A DNA stretch of 64,000 nucleotides from Eubacterium sp. (GTDB lineage Bacteria > Bacillota > Clostridia > Lachnospirales > Lachnospiraceae), in assembly GCA_017619835.1 (NCBI GenBank), contig JAFZRN010000007.1, positions 1-64,000 of the forward strand. The letters are read 5' to 3'. Below are positions 48,401-56,757 of this stretch, piece by piece. Each line of letters starts with the position of its first letter. Position 1 is the first letter of the stretch. The translations under genes were made by a program, and so were the position numbers. The notes under the pieces were generated by a model that worked only from the letters and a program-made list of their open reading frames with translations, was not told the origin of the DNA and ran no database searches.

Positions 48401-49405
48401 GTGATTTGTTTTATCAGGATTTTCTTTTAGGCCATCAACTCCGGTAACATTATTCAGAGTAAGAGTTTTAGCCACAGGATTATAAGATGCCGTACCACCT
48501 GAAACAGGAATATTATCTTTGTTTGCTGCTGTAACCTGATGTTTTCCAACCCATAAAGGATATGTCACAGAAGATGCACTCTGAATACTTATATTCTTAG
48601 CATCCTTAAAAAAATTATCAACTATTTTTGTACCATCCAGACTTAATAATGAACCTTGAGGTAATATAATAAGCTTCGGGTCTATATCAATACCGCTTCC
48701 GGCATATAATGTTTTATCAGAAGTAAGAGAACCACCATTCAGATAAAAATGGCCATATTCTGAATAGATACCATATTCCCCGTAATTAATTGCAACATTT
48801 CCGCCATTAAGATAAAAATCTTCGTTAAGATATATTGGTGAACGATAAGTATTCGAAAAATCGATAACAGCTAATAATGAGCCATCATTAATGACAATAT
48901 CACCATAGGAAGTGATAACAGAATCATCATCAGAACGAGCTCTGACACTTCCCGAATTAAGAACAAAACCACAACTATAAAAAGCACCGGATTTACCAAA
49001 AATATCAATATATGTATCTGAATCATCAATTGTCAGAATTCCATCATCAACATAAATCGCCGTATATACTGCAGAATCTGCAGGAGTAAACTTACCCTTT
49101 ATTGTCAGATCACCCTCTTTGAAATATATAAGAGCATCCCTGTCAAAATTCGGGTTATACATATACGTTTTCTGAACTCCGGTGACATTGCCGGAAAACC
49201 GAAGAACATGATTCACAGGATCATAGGATGCTTTTCCTCCTACTATTCCCGGGATGTTGTCCTTATTGGCGCTTGTGACCTGTACCTCTCCTACCCAGAG
49301 CTTGTACTTTACTTCTTCCGCCTTAACTGTCGATGCAGACTTCATGCAGAATATGCATGTGAAAACGAACAATAAAGCTGCCACTATCCTAACTGTTTTA
49401 TTCAT
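45458..49405 (-). CDS. Giant secreted paralogue 2 (1315 aa): 5 beta-helix modules, TP linker, fn3, Big_2
   Basis: The signal peptide (1-29, MNKTVRIVAALLFVFTCIFC) has the same first module as paralogue 4. Five module headers lie near residues 33, 281, 516, 701 and 940 (KYKLWVGEVQVTSANKD; LWVGKHQVTAANKD; YDLYVMDTQVTNRNR; YNLKVGGVQITSKNC; VYVGGKKITSESKD). The interiors are runs of short strands ending in DG/NG turns (ILTIDDSDTYIDIFGKSG). A short [14 protein letters not shown] linker precedes the fn3 and Big_2 domains. It has the same length as paralogue 4 and an identical 29-base leader, so the pair looks like a recent whole-gene duplication that has since diverged inside. No catalytic motif is recognised. 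Confidence 0.75.
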   Translation of the reverse strand: MNKTVRIVAALLFVFTCIFCMKSASTVKAEEVKYKLWVGEVQVTSANKDNIPGIVGGKASYDPVNHVLRFSGNVTGVQKTYMYNPNFDRDALIYFKEGDLTIKGKFTPADSAVYTAIYVDDGILTIDDSDTYIDIFGKSGAFYSCGFVLNSGSVRARSDDDSVITSYGDIVINDGSLLAVIDFSNTYRSPIYLNEDFYLNGGNVAINYGEYGIYSEYGHFYLNGGSLTSDKTLYAGSGIDIDPKLIILPQGSLLSLDGTKIVDNFFKDAKNISIQSASSVTYPLWVGKHQVTAANKDNIPVSGGTASYNPVAKTLTLNNVTGVDGLKENPDKTNHPNMQCLIYSEVENLTIKGSCNINEYSSTTAIFSSKDIDFNGNFKIRTSNSNSLECISSDGSIQFSGGQSCIDTPYGDAAVFCKNDFYIVDGNIECLGKYYGIHTNGSCYFDGGYIIAHTYDSSSFANAVFADQMIIIDSKVSILYPSDGKVTSNSELNYFYKDYESNRLKYVEVGEALQNYDLYVMDTQVTNRNRFDIYDFDGGTVSYNPYSNTLFFDNVNCDSSASKSAIVQSNIQDLRITGNATIDCQNCTYGFYSYKDIIISGIFDITVDNSAIYAVKVTFESGETHFRTDFYLGICIDANSIKVIDGEHSFSSPHYAIYSFGLELEDGIKILEPSDGVFDSSQNSIVSSGSPVSEVTIGPEKYNLKVGGVQITSKNCNAIPGVYGGTASYDPVTKTLYWSNTCKLKNTSTYALIDSDDDLTISGGMVLNDNKAHYGIVCNKLTINGLIRVKADTYGVFANGDIEIKPGTYAYLIGTATNASNGTGIRTKKNIFICEEGNIRGIGRETGIYVDGSINMDSANYIDGEGDKFGIRVVNDFKIACEVEARSSGEAISVGGTVSIDPNYGIIRGSYYDKVASATHLSDDKKKFLTADDIVAKQVEINYLYLVYVGGKKITSESKDNILGLASGKGSYKPADKTLYLEDAVINDVWYSCIDSLIDLKVVTKGDCKIINTTSSIGIYITGILTVDGSLYIEMKDGQAITANDFELSDGYEILIPEGGKFDKTQETIVDKDGNPAKIVKIGKKAEATPTPGSTPTPGTTPEPGTVSPGNTIEDVEAVILALPNDDDPAGSDFATLQAKASKVTKNSIKLTWKKVAGAKSYYIYGNKCGVKNKYKRIKVVSKTTFTQKKLKKGTYYKYLIVAVDKDGKVLSTSKTIHAATLGGKVGNAKSITTKAKKNKVTLKKGKTFKLKAKQKAASKKLKVKKHRAIQYESTNPAVATVNSSGKIKAVGKGKCDIYVYAQNGITKKIKVTVK

Positions 49406-49434
49406 GAATACCTATCTCCCTTCTTCACCTTTCA
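49406..49434 (-). repeat. 29-base leader shared with 56728-56756
   Basis: The 29 bases directly before the ATG of paralogue 2 are identical to those before paralogue 4 (56728-56756) and contain the ribosome-binding site (GGGAGATAGG). This supports duplication of gene plus leader. Confidence 0.85.
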
Positions 49435-49449
49435 AAATGTGTACAAATT

Positions 49450-49468
49450 GTGTCCGGGGTCTGACCCC
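49450..49468. repeat. REP-like palindrome, copy 6 (paralogue 2 / 3 junction)
   Basis: GTGTCC + GGGGTCTGACCCC with an imperfect outer AATTGTG / CACAATT pair extending the hairpin to about 49446-49477. Confidence 0.88.
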
Positions 49469-49486
49469 ATTCACAATTTTTTCACA

Positions 49487-52400
49487 TTATTTTACAGTGA
49501 CTTTAATCTTCTTTGTTATACCGTTCTGGGCATATACGTATATGTCGCACTTACCCTTGCCGACTGCTTTGATCTTGCCGCTGGTATTTACTGTTGCAAC
49601 AGCGGGATTCGTGCTCTCGTACTGGATCGGGCGATGCTTCTTAACCTTAAGCTTCTTGTTTGCTGCCTTCTGCTTTGCTTTAAGCTTAAATGTCTTGCCC
49701 TTCTTCAGCGTTACCTTATTCTTCTTAGCTTTCGTTGTCAGGCTCTTTGCGTTACCGACCTTTCCGCCGGTCGTTGCTGCATGGATTGTCTTTGATGTTG
49801 AGAGAACCTTTCCATCCTTATCAACCGCAACTATTAAGTACTTATAATATGTGCCCTTCTTAAGCTTCTTCTGGGTAAATGTCGTCTTGGACACTACCTT
49901 TATCCTCTTATACTTATTCTTTACTCCACACTTATTACCATAGATATAATATGATGCTGCTCCTTCTACCTTCTTCCATGTAAGCTTGATGGAATTCTTG
50001 GTAACCTTGGATGCCTTTGCCTGAAGAGTAGCAAAGTCACTGCCTGCAGGATCGTTATCATTTGGAAGTGCGAGGATAACTGCCTCAACATCTTCTATCG
50101 TATTTCCGGGTGAAACCGTTCCGGGTTCAGGAGTAGTTCCGGGTGTAGGTGTTGAGCCAGGTGCAGGAGTAGTTCCCGGCGTCGGTGTCGGTGTAACATC
50201 TGACTTCTTACCAATCTTAACTATCTTCGCCGGTTTACCATCTTTATCTACGATACAATATTTATCATTATCATACTTTCCACCCTCAGGGATAAGGATC
50301 TCACAACCATTCTTTAGTTCAAAATCAAATGTATATATTGCGAATTCATTTGCCTCTGCATAAAGATTTCCATCAACCGTAAGCTTAGAAGCAAATATTG
50401 CCCCATTATTATCAGCAATAACACTTACATCACCTTTAGTCACAATATTTAAGTCCAAATATGAATCAATGCAAGCCCCGTTATGTTTTAAAACCGCATT
50501 ATCAAGGTTAAGTGTACATGTATCAGCATCAAAAGTACCTTTTCCGGACGTAAGTCCCTGGATGTCATTTCTGGTATCATAAGTCAACTTTTTACCACAG
50601 ACTAATATACAATACTTGTCTTCAAGATACACCTTTTTTGCGACGTCATTTCCGGAAGTCAAAAAATGCTTTTTATCATCACTCAAATGAGTTCCGTCGG
50701 TCGCCTCATCATAATATGAATCTTTCCTAAAACCATATTCGCGGTTAATTGTAATTTCTCCACCGACAGAGACGGCCTCGTTTTTGCTTTCCGCTTCTAA
50801 CATACATATATTTTTAAAGTCTTTTCCGGCCCTGACACCATACTGGTCTCCTTGAGCTCTGACAATTGAATTATCTTTACAATCAATTGAATTCTTTGCA
50901 TATATTCCTATATTACAACCATATCCGTTAAGACAGCCGGCTACATCAATATCACCCTGACAGTAAATTCCCTTTCCATCACTGTCTTCCATAGCTGAAG
51001 CATCTAAAAATCCATCCTCGCTTATAACAAGATCATCATTTGTATATGATCCAAATAATTTGGCATCAACATGAATATCTCCATCTATCGTAAGTCCTTT
51101 AAGACTTCTGATTCCAAACTGAGCCCTTGTATCACGCAGATACATGTTTCCCTTTATCGTAAGATCATCTTCTGTATCAATTATTGCAAATGTGCTGCTA
51201 TTATCGATCTTTGAATAATCTTCAAAGGTGAGCGTCTTTGTTTCAGGATCATATGATGCGCTGCCATCATATACGCTGGGGATGGCTTTACAGTTTGCGG
51301 TTGTTACCTGTACGCCGCCAACTCTGAGGCTGTAATCCTTTGGACCGATTTTGACTTTATTAGCTTTAGTATTATCGCTTTTTTTTATCCCACAATCAGT
51401 ACTATCAAAATAACCGCCTTCAGGTTCAAGAATATACATTCCATCATTTAGGTTGAAATCATATGTACTAATAGCGCTATAATAATCGTTCTGATTTGCG
51501 TTAAATATATATGTACCATCCAAAAACTCAGTACGATATGCCATGAAAGACATTCCACTATATCCAGAACTAGTAAATGTGCAGTTTCCGCCTGCAAATA
51601 ATACTTCACATCCCATAGAACCAACCACATAATCTTTAGTGGTAATATCAAAATCACCTAATATCTTTAATTTACCAGGAGAATAAAAACCATGATTAAT
51701 GCCCGAATAAATCAATGTTGCTTTACCCATAATAGTTAAAGTTTCAATTTTGGTTCCGGCATCTACAATAGGATCCGGACTAGATATATTCGAGTTATCG
51801 GAGACATTTTCAAAATACAGTGTATTGCTGGATGGATCAAAAGAAACATGTCCGGATGGGAAGGCTTTTATATCAAAACGATTATAGTTATTAACCGGAA
51901 CACCCATAACCTTAAGGCCATAATTCTCTTCCATCACACCGATTTCCGCTTTTTGAACACGTTGTGAAGATGAATTAAAGATATGGTATTCGGAAGTCAC
52001 ACATTTGACTTCTCCGCCGGACGGATTAAAAATATGCGTATCACCATTGATATTTATTCCTTTAGATGATGTAATCGCATCGCCAAACGATGAATCAGTT
52101 CCTTCGGCAGTTACATATCCCCCCTCAAAGTATACTTTTCCGGTTGCTAAAATGCCTTCATAATCACCCTTTGTATCAATAAATCCGTCCACGACAATTA
52201 AGTCATCACAAGATATTCCAACACCTGACCCACTGATTGCAGATATATTAATGTCACCGCTTTTAATATAAATGTCACCTAAAGCTCTGATTCCGTAGCA
52301 ATCATATAAAGTCGAAGTATTATTAACGTCTATACTTCCGTCAAGTATAATATCTTCGGTACTATAAATAACAGAAGTAAGATTTGAAGCAGATATATTA

Positions 52401-52708
52401 CAATATCCTTTAATGGTAAGAACATCTAAGGTAGTATAAATCGAATATTTACTAAGATTGGAAGTATCCGTCTTTGTTCCATCAACTTTAGTAACATCCT
52501 TCAGCGTAAGAGTTTGTGTTTCAGGATCATAGGATGCCGATCCATCTAAAACAGGAATATTATCCATGTTTTCGCTGGTGACCTGATGCTTACCAACCCA
52601 AAGATCGTACTTTGTCTCTTCAGCATTAACGCTTGAAATCGGTTTAACACTAAAAACAAACGTGAAAACGATCAAAAATGCTACTGCTAACCTTACTATT
52701 CTCTTCAT
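49487..52708 (-). CDS. Giant secreted paralogue 3 (1073 aa): 4 beta-helix modules, TP linker, fn3, Big_2
   Basis: The start at 52708 (MKRIVRLAVAFLIVF) has AAGG in AAGGTATTGGTT ahead of it; a frame seven residues longer is less plausible because it breaks the signal peptide. Signal cleavage is near VNA at 29. Four module headers lie near 33, 263, 458 and 690 (KYDLWVGKHQVTSENMD; YGLKVMGVPVNNYNR; YSLRVGGVQVTTANC; YCILVCGKKLTYDTR). The header types map one-to-one to those of paralogue 2 minus its first module, so modules appear to have been gained or lost as units. The TP linker, fn3 and Big_2 tail follow. Ligand unknown. Confidence 0.75.
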   Translation of the reverse strand: MKRIVRLAVAFLIVFTFVFSVKPISSVNAEETKYDLWVGKHQVTSENMDNIPVLDGSASYDPETQTLTLKDVTKVDGTKTDTSNLSKYSIYTTLDVLTIKGYCNISASNLTSVIYSTEDIILDGSIDVNNTSTLYDCYGIRALGDIYIKSGDINISAISGSGVGISCDDLIVVDGFIDTKGDYEGILATGKVYFEGGYVTAEGTDSSFGDAITSSKGININGDTHIFNPSGGEVKCVTSEYHIFNSSSQRVQKAEIGVMEENYGLKVMGVPVNNYNRFDIKAFPSGHVSFDPSSNTLYFENVSDNSNISSPDPIVDAGTKIETLTIMGKATLIYSGINHGFYSPGKLKILGDFDITTKDYVVGSMGCEVLFAGGNCTFTSSGYSGMSFMAYRTEFLDGTYIFNANQNDYYSAISTYDFNLNDGMYILEPEGGYFDSTDCGIKKSDNTKANKVKIGPKDYSLRVGGVQVTTANCKAIPSVYDGSASYDPETKTLTFEDYSKIDNSSTFAIIDTEDDLTIKGNMYLRDTRAQFGIRSLKGLTIDGDIHVDAKLFGSYTNDDLVISEDGFLDASAMEDSDGKGIYCQGDIDVAGCLNGYGCNIGIYAKNSIDCKDNSIVRAQGDQYGVRAGKDFKNICMLEAESKNEAVSVGGEITINREYGFRKDSYYDEATDGTHLSDDKKHFLTSGNDVAKKVYLEDKYCILVCGKKLTYDTRNDIQGLTSGKGTFDADTCTLNLDNAVLKHNGACIDSYLDLNIVTKGDVSVIADNNGAIFASKLTVDGNLYAEANEFAIYTFDFELKNGCEILIPEGGKYDNDKYCIVDKDGKPAKIVKIGKKSDVTPTPTPGTTPAPGSTPTPGTTPEPGTVSPGNTIEDVEAVILALPNDNDPAGSDFATLQAKASKVTKNSIKLTWKKVEGAASYYIYGNKCGVKNKYKRIKVVSKTTFTQKKLKKGTYYKYLIVAVDKDGKVLSTSKTIHAATTGGKVGNAKSLTTKAKKNKVTLKKGKTFKLKAKQKAANKKLKVKKHRPIQYESTNPAVATVNTSGKIKAVGKGKCDIYVYAQNGITKKIKVTVK

Positions 52709-52742
52709 AACCAATACCTTTCCCTTCAATTGTGTCCGAATT

Positions 52743-52767
52743 GTGTCCGGGGTCAGACCCCGGACAC
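52743..52767. repeat. REP-like palindrome, copy 7, full-length form (paralogue 3 / 4 junction)
   Basis: Perfect GTGTCC + GGGGTCAGACCCC + GGACAC. It is preceded by a partial duplicate (TGTGTCCGAAT then TGTGTCCGG), as though the left arm had been copied. Confidence 0.9.
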
Positions 52768-52779
52768 ATTTTTTTCACA

Positions 52780-55700
52780 TTATTTTACAGTGACTTTGAT
52801 CTTCTTCGTTATACCGTTCTGGGCATATACGTATACGTAGCACGTTCCTTTGCCGACTGCCTTGATCCTGCCATTAGGATTGACGGTTGCAACGGCGGGA
52901 TTCGTGCTCTCGTACTGGATCGCACGGTGCTTCTTAACCTTAAGCTTCTTGCTTGCAGCCTTCTGCTTTGCTTTAAGCTTAAATGTCTTGCCCTTCTTCA
53001 GCGTTACCTTATTCTTCTTAGCCTTGGTTGTAATGCTCTTTGCATTACCGACCTTTCCGCCTGTCGTTGCTGCGTGGATAGTCTTCGAGGTCGAAAGAAC
53101 CTTTCCATCCTTATCAACCGCAACGATAAGATACTTATAGTATGTACCCTTCTTAAGCTTCTTTTGGGTAAATGTCGTCTTGGACACAACCTTTATCTTC
53201 TTATACTTGTTCTTTACACCGCACTTATTACCATAGATATAATACGATTTAGCCCCCGCCACCTTCTTCCAGGTAAGCTTGATGGAATTCTTGGTAACCT
53301 TGGATGCTTTTGCCTGAAGTGTTGCAAAGTCACTGCCTGCGGGATCGTTATCATTTGGAAGTGCGAGAATAACTGCCTCAACCTCTTCTATCGTATTGCC
53401 TGCTGATACTGTTCCCGGCTCGGGTGTTGTTCCGGGAGCAGGTGAAGTTCCGGGCTCAGGAGATGCATCCGCTTTCTTTTCAATCTTAACGATCTTAGCA
53501 GGATTACCGTCCTTATCAACGATGCAACGTTTTTCCTTATCAAATTTTCCACCTTCAGGCTCTACTATAACGGAACCATTTTTAAGTTCGAAATCATCCG
53601 CTTCTATTGCTACTTTTTCTGATTTGACATAGAAATTACCGTCTATTGTCAGTTTTCCATACACACCCATAGCATAATTATGTGAAGAGATTATCTTAAC
53701 ATCACCCTTAGTTACGATATTCAGATCGTCTACTGTATCAAGACATGTCTCCCATGAATCTGTTATCTCGGCATTTTCCAGGTAAAGCGTATGAGTATTT
53801 ACATCATATGATCCCTTACCTGACTTGAGCCCCTTTATATCATCCTTTGTTTCAGCAGTAATCTTCTTTCCGCCTACATAGATAAAATAAAGGTCATCAA
53901 TCTCAACTTTCTTTGCAACTTTATTATCAGCTGTAAGGAACTGTTTTTTATCATCACTCAAATGAGTTGCTGACGTTACGATATCGTATTCATGTCTTTT
54001 TACAATCCCATAGCTCGGATCAAGTGCGACTGTTCCGCCAACATATATAGCCTTGTTCTTACTAATGGCATTGACACTACCACAGATTGCGAAATCATTT
54101 CCAACATTAATACCAAAATCGTCACCGGTTCCACTGCAGGAGGCTTTTCTAGCAATACTTATCGAGCCACTAGCTTCAATACCTGTTGAAGCGCCTTTAC
54201 CTGTTACACCGCTACCGTAGTTTTCACATTTTAAGTTTTTACAATATATACCACATCCGGCATTATCTTTTAATCCTTCAGATGAAAGATATGCTTCTTC
54301 TCGAAACTCCAGATCATTTGTAACATAAGTACCATATGTACCAGCTGTAACGTATATCACACCATCTACTATCAGATTTTTACATCTGATACCACAGTAA
54401 GCCTTCTGATCATTTAAATGCATTCTGCCACTGATTGTCAGTTCATCATCAGCCTGGATCATCGCAGTTTTGCTATTATTTTTCAGAGTAGCATTTTCGT
54501 TCCAATAAAGAGTTTTTGTCGCCGGAAAATACTCAGCCGAACCATTATATAATCCGGGGATATTTTTACAGTTCTTGGAAGTGATCTGAACGCCTCCGAT
54601 CTTAAGATCATAAACCTTAGGGCCGATCTCTACTGAATCGCAAGTATAATTTCCAACTGCAACAGTACTTAGAGATTTAATATATACAGCATTTTCGGGA
54701 TAAAGAATATACATACCCGAATCCAGAGTAAAATCGTTGCTTGTTTCAAACGCTTTATCATCTCCGCCAAAAGAATAATGGCCATCAATTATAGAAACAG
54801 ACGGAGCCGAAACACCAATTGAGTGTTCGCCTGATGCATAGTATTGTCCTTCTCCCGATAAGAATATCACTTCGTCGTTAGATATTATTGCATATTTTTT
54901 AGTACGGATTGTAAAATCACCTGATATATATAATTTATTATGATTAAGGGAATGGAAACCATAATAATATTCCGAATAATCTAGATCAGCATTTCCGGTA
55001 ATTGTAAGACCATCAATATATGACTCTACCAAAGGATCTGTAGTATTTGAATTCGAATCAAAACCTGTCACATTATCAAAATTCAGAATATTCTCATCTG
55101 GATCATAAGAAACTATTCCGGAATCAAATCCGGGAATATCAAAACGATTAATTGAATTTACCGGAGTCGCTTTAACCATAAGATTATAGTGTTCCGGTTC
55201 AACTCCTATCTCGGCATATGTAAGATTATTATTTGAACTGTCTACAAGATAATGTCCATATCCAGGCCCATATGTATACTCACTTGTACCCGAAGGATAT
55301 CTTACCTCTACTCCTGAATAGAAGTTTATATCAACATCTGCATAAACAGCATACCCATGACTAGCATCACATGAAGATGCATTAACATATCCACCATCAA
55401 AATATATTTCATTAAGAGAATGTAAAGCAATAGTTTTTCCAGTAGCTTCTAAATATCCATCATTAATATAAATATTATTTTCGGCTAATAATGCATCATT
55501 TTTCGGAGCATCTATTATTAAATGTCCTCCCCAGATTTTGATATCTTCATTTGAATATAAAACAGGCCACGCAGAACCAGAATCCATCTTAATTTTGATA
55601 TTTCCGTTAATTATCAGATCACCTTTACATCTTATTCCGGTAATGGCTTCTGAATCATATATATCGCAATCGCCTATTACAGAAAGCGATTCTTCACCTG

Positions 55701-56727
55701 AATAAACTAAACAACTAAGATATGTGGCATCAGGATCAACATGTGATTCATCAACTCCGGTCACACCTTCAAATTTAAGAACTCTCATAGCCGGATCATA
55801 GGATGCAGTACCACCTTTTACGCCGGGAATGTCATCCTTATTTGCTCCTGTTACCTGATGTTTTCCAACCCATACATTGTATTTAATAGATTCTCCATCT
55901 TCTATTGCAATACTTGAAGGAGTATCTCCAAAATAATCTACAATTTTAGTTCCATCTTCACTGAGCTTTGCACCGAGAGGCTGTGAAATACAAAGACCGG
56001 GAGCGATATCAATTCCTCCTCCTGCATATATTGTATTATCACAATAAACAGAACCGCCATTTATATAAAAATGTCCATATTCAGAGTCAATACCGGTTTT
56101 ACCACCATTTGTAGCTATGCTTCCTCCATTAATATATAAATCTCCGGCATATACACAAATCGCAGATCCATTAGAATTATTTCTTACAGCAAGTATACTT
56201 CCGTTATTAACTACCATTCCGCCATAAGAAATGATAGCGGTTCTATTCTTTGAAGTAGATCTTAAGGTTCCGTTATTAAGCGTAAACCCTTCAGTAGCAT
56301 AAATGCCTTCATTTTTAGAGCCCACAATAATCGTAGTTGATGCCCCATCAATTGTAAGAGCACCCTGATATAAATATATAGCATTACTAATATCATTATT
56401 ACTTGGAGTAAAGGTTCCGGTTATAGTAAGATCTGAATATTCACAACATATCAGACAGTCAGATTCACCATAACTACTATAATTATGCGTACCTTTTACA
56501 CCGGTTACTGAACCGGAAAAATTAAGAACATGTTTCACCGGATCGTAGCTTGCAGTTCCGCCCACTACTCCAGGGATGTTGTCCTTGTTTTCACTTGTGA
56601 CCTGTACTTCTCCTACCCAGAGCTTGTACTTAACTTCCTCTGCCTTAACTGTTGATGCGGTCTTCATACAGAAAATATATGTGAAGACGAACAATAAAGC
56701 TGCTACTACCCTAACTGTCTTTTTCAT
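52780..56727 (-). CDS. Giant secreted paralogue 4 (1315 aa): 5 beta-helix modules, TP linker, fn3, Big_2
   Basis: The signal peptide (MKKTVRVVAALLFVFTYIFC) is near-identical to that of paralogue 2, and total length is equal. Five headers (KYKLWVGEVQVTSENKD; YNVWVGKHQVTGANKD; YNLMVKATPVNSINR; YDLKIGGVQITSKNC; FIYVGGKKITAETKD) occur at positions matching paralogue 2. The module interiors differ markedly, which suggests duplication followed by diversification of exposed loops. The tail is [19 protein letters not shown], then fn3, then Big_2 ending [20 protein letters not shown]. It starts 30 bases after paralogue 5 stops, so it is surely cotranscribed with it. Confidence 0.75.
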   Translation of the reverse strand: MKKTVRVVAALLFVFTYIFCMKTASTVKAEEVKYKLWVGEVQVTSENKDNIPGVVGGTASYDPVKHVLNFSGSVTGVKGTHNYSSYGESDCLICCEYSDLTITGTFTPSNNDISNAIYLYQGALTIDGASTTIIVGSKNEGIYATEGFTLNNGTLRSTSKNRTAIISYGGMVVNNGSILAVRNNSNGSAICVYAGDLYINGGSIATNGGKTGIDSEYGHFYINGGSVYCDNTIYAGGGIDIAPGLCISQPLGAKLSEDGTKIVDYFGDTPSSIAIEDGESIKYNVWVGKHQVTGANKDDIPGVKGGTASYDPAMRVLKFEGVTGVDESHVDPDATYLSCLVYSGEESLSVIGDCDIYDSEAITGIRCKGDLIINGNIKIKMDSGSAWPVLYSNEDIKIWGGHLIIDAPKNDALLAENNIYINDGYLEATGKTIALHSLNEIYFDGGYVNASSCDASHGYAVYADVDINFYSGVEVRYPSGTSEYTYGPGYGHYLVDSSNNNLTYAEIGVEPEHYNLMVKATPVNSINRFDIPGFDSGIVSYDPDENILNFDNVTGFDSNSNTTDPLVESYIDGLTITGNADLDYSEYYYGFHSLNHNKLYISGDFTIRTKKYAIISNDEVIFLSGEGQYYASGEHSIGVSAPSVSIIDGHYSFGGDDKAFETSNDFTLDSGMYILYPENAVYIKSLSTVAVGNYTCDSVEIGPKVYDLKIGGVQITSKNCKNIPGLYNGSAEYFPATKTLYWNENATLKNNSKTAMIQADDELTISGRMHLNDQKAYCGIRCKNLIVDGVIYVTAGTYGTYVTNDLEFREEAYLSSEGLKDNAGCGIYCKNLKCENYGSGVTGKGASTGIEASGSISIARKASCSGTGDDFGINVGNDFAICGSVNAISKNKAIYVGGTVALDPSYGIVKRHEYDIVTSATHLSDDKKQFLTADNKVAKKVEIDDLYFIYVGGKKITAETKDDIKGLKSGKGSYDVNTHTLYLENAEITDSWETCLDTVDDLNIVTKGDVKIISSHNYAMGVYGKLTIDGNFYVKSEKVAIEADDFELKNGSVIVEPEGGKFDKEKRCIVDKDGNPAKIVKIEKKADASPEPGTSPAPGTTPEPGTVSAGNTIEEVEAVILALPNDNDPAGSDFATLQAKASKVTKNSIKLTWKKVAGAKSYYIYGNKCGVKNKYKKIKVVSKTTFTQKKLKKGTYYKYLIVAVDKDGKVLSTSKTIHAATTGGKVGNAKSITTKAKKNKVTLKKGKTFKLKAKQKAASKKLKVKKHRAIQYESTNPAVATVNPNGRIKAVGKGTCYVYVYAQNGITKKIKVTVK

Positions 56728-56757
56728 GAATACCTATCTCCCTTCTTCACCTTTCAT

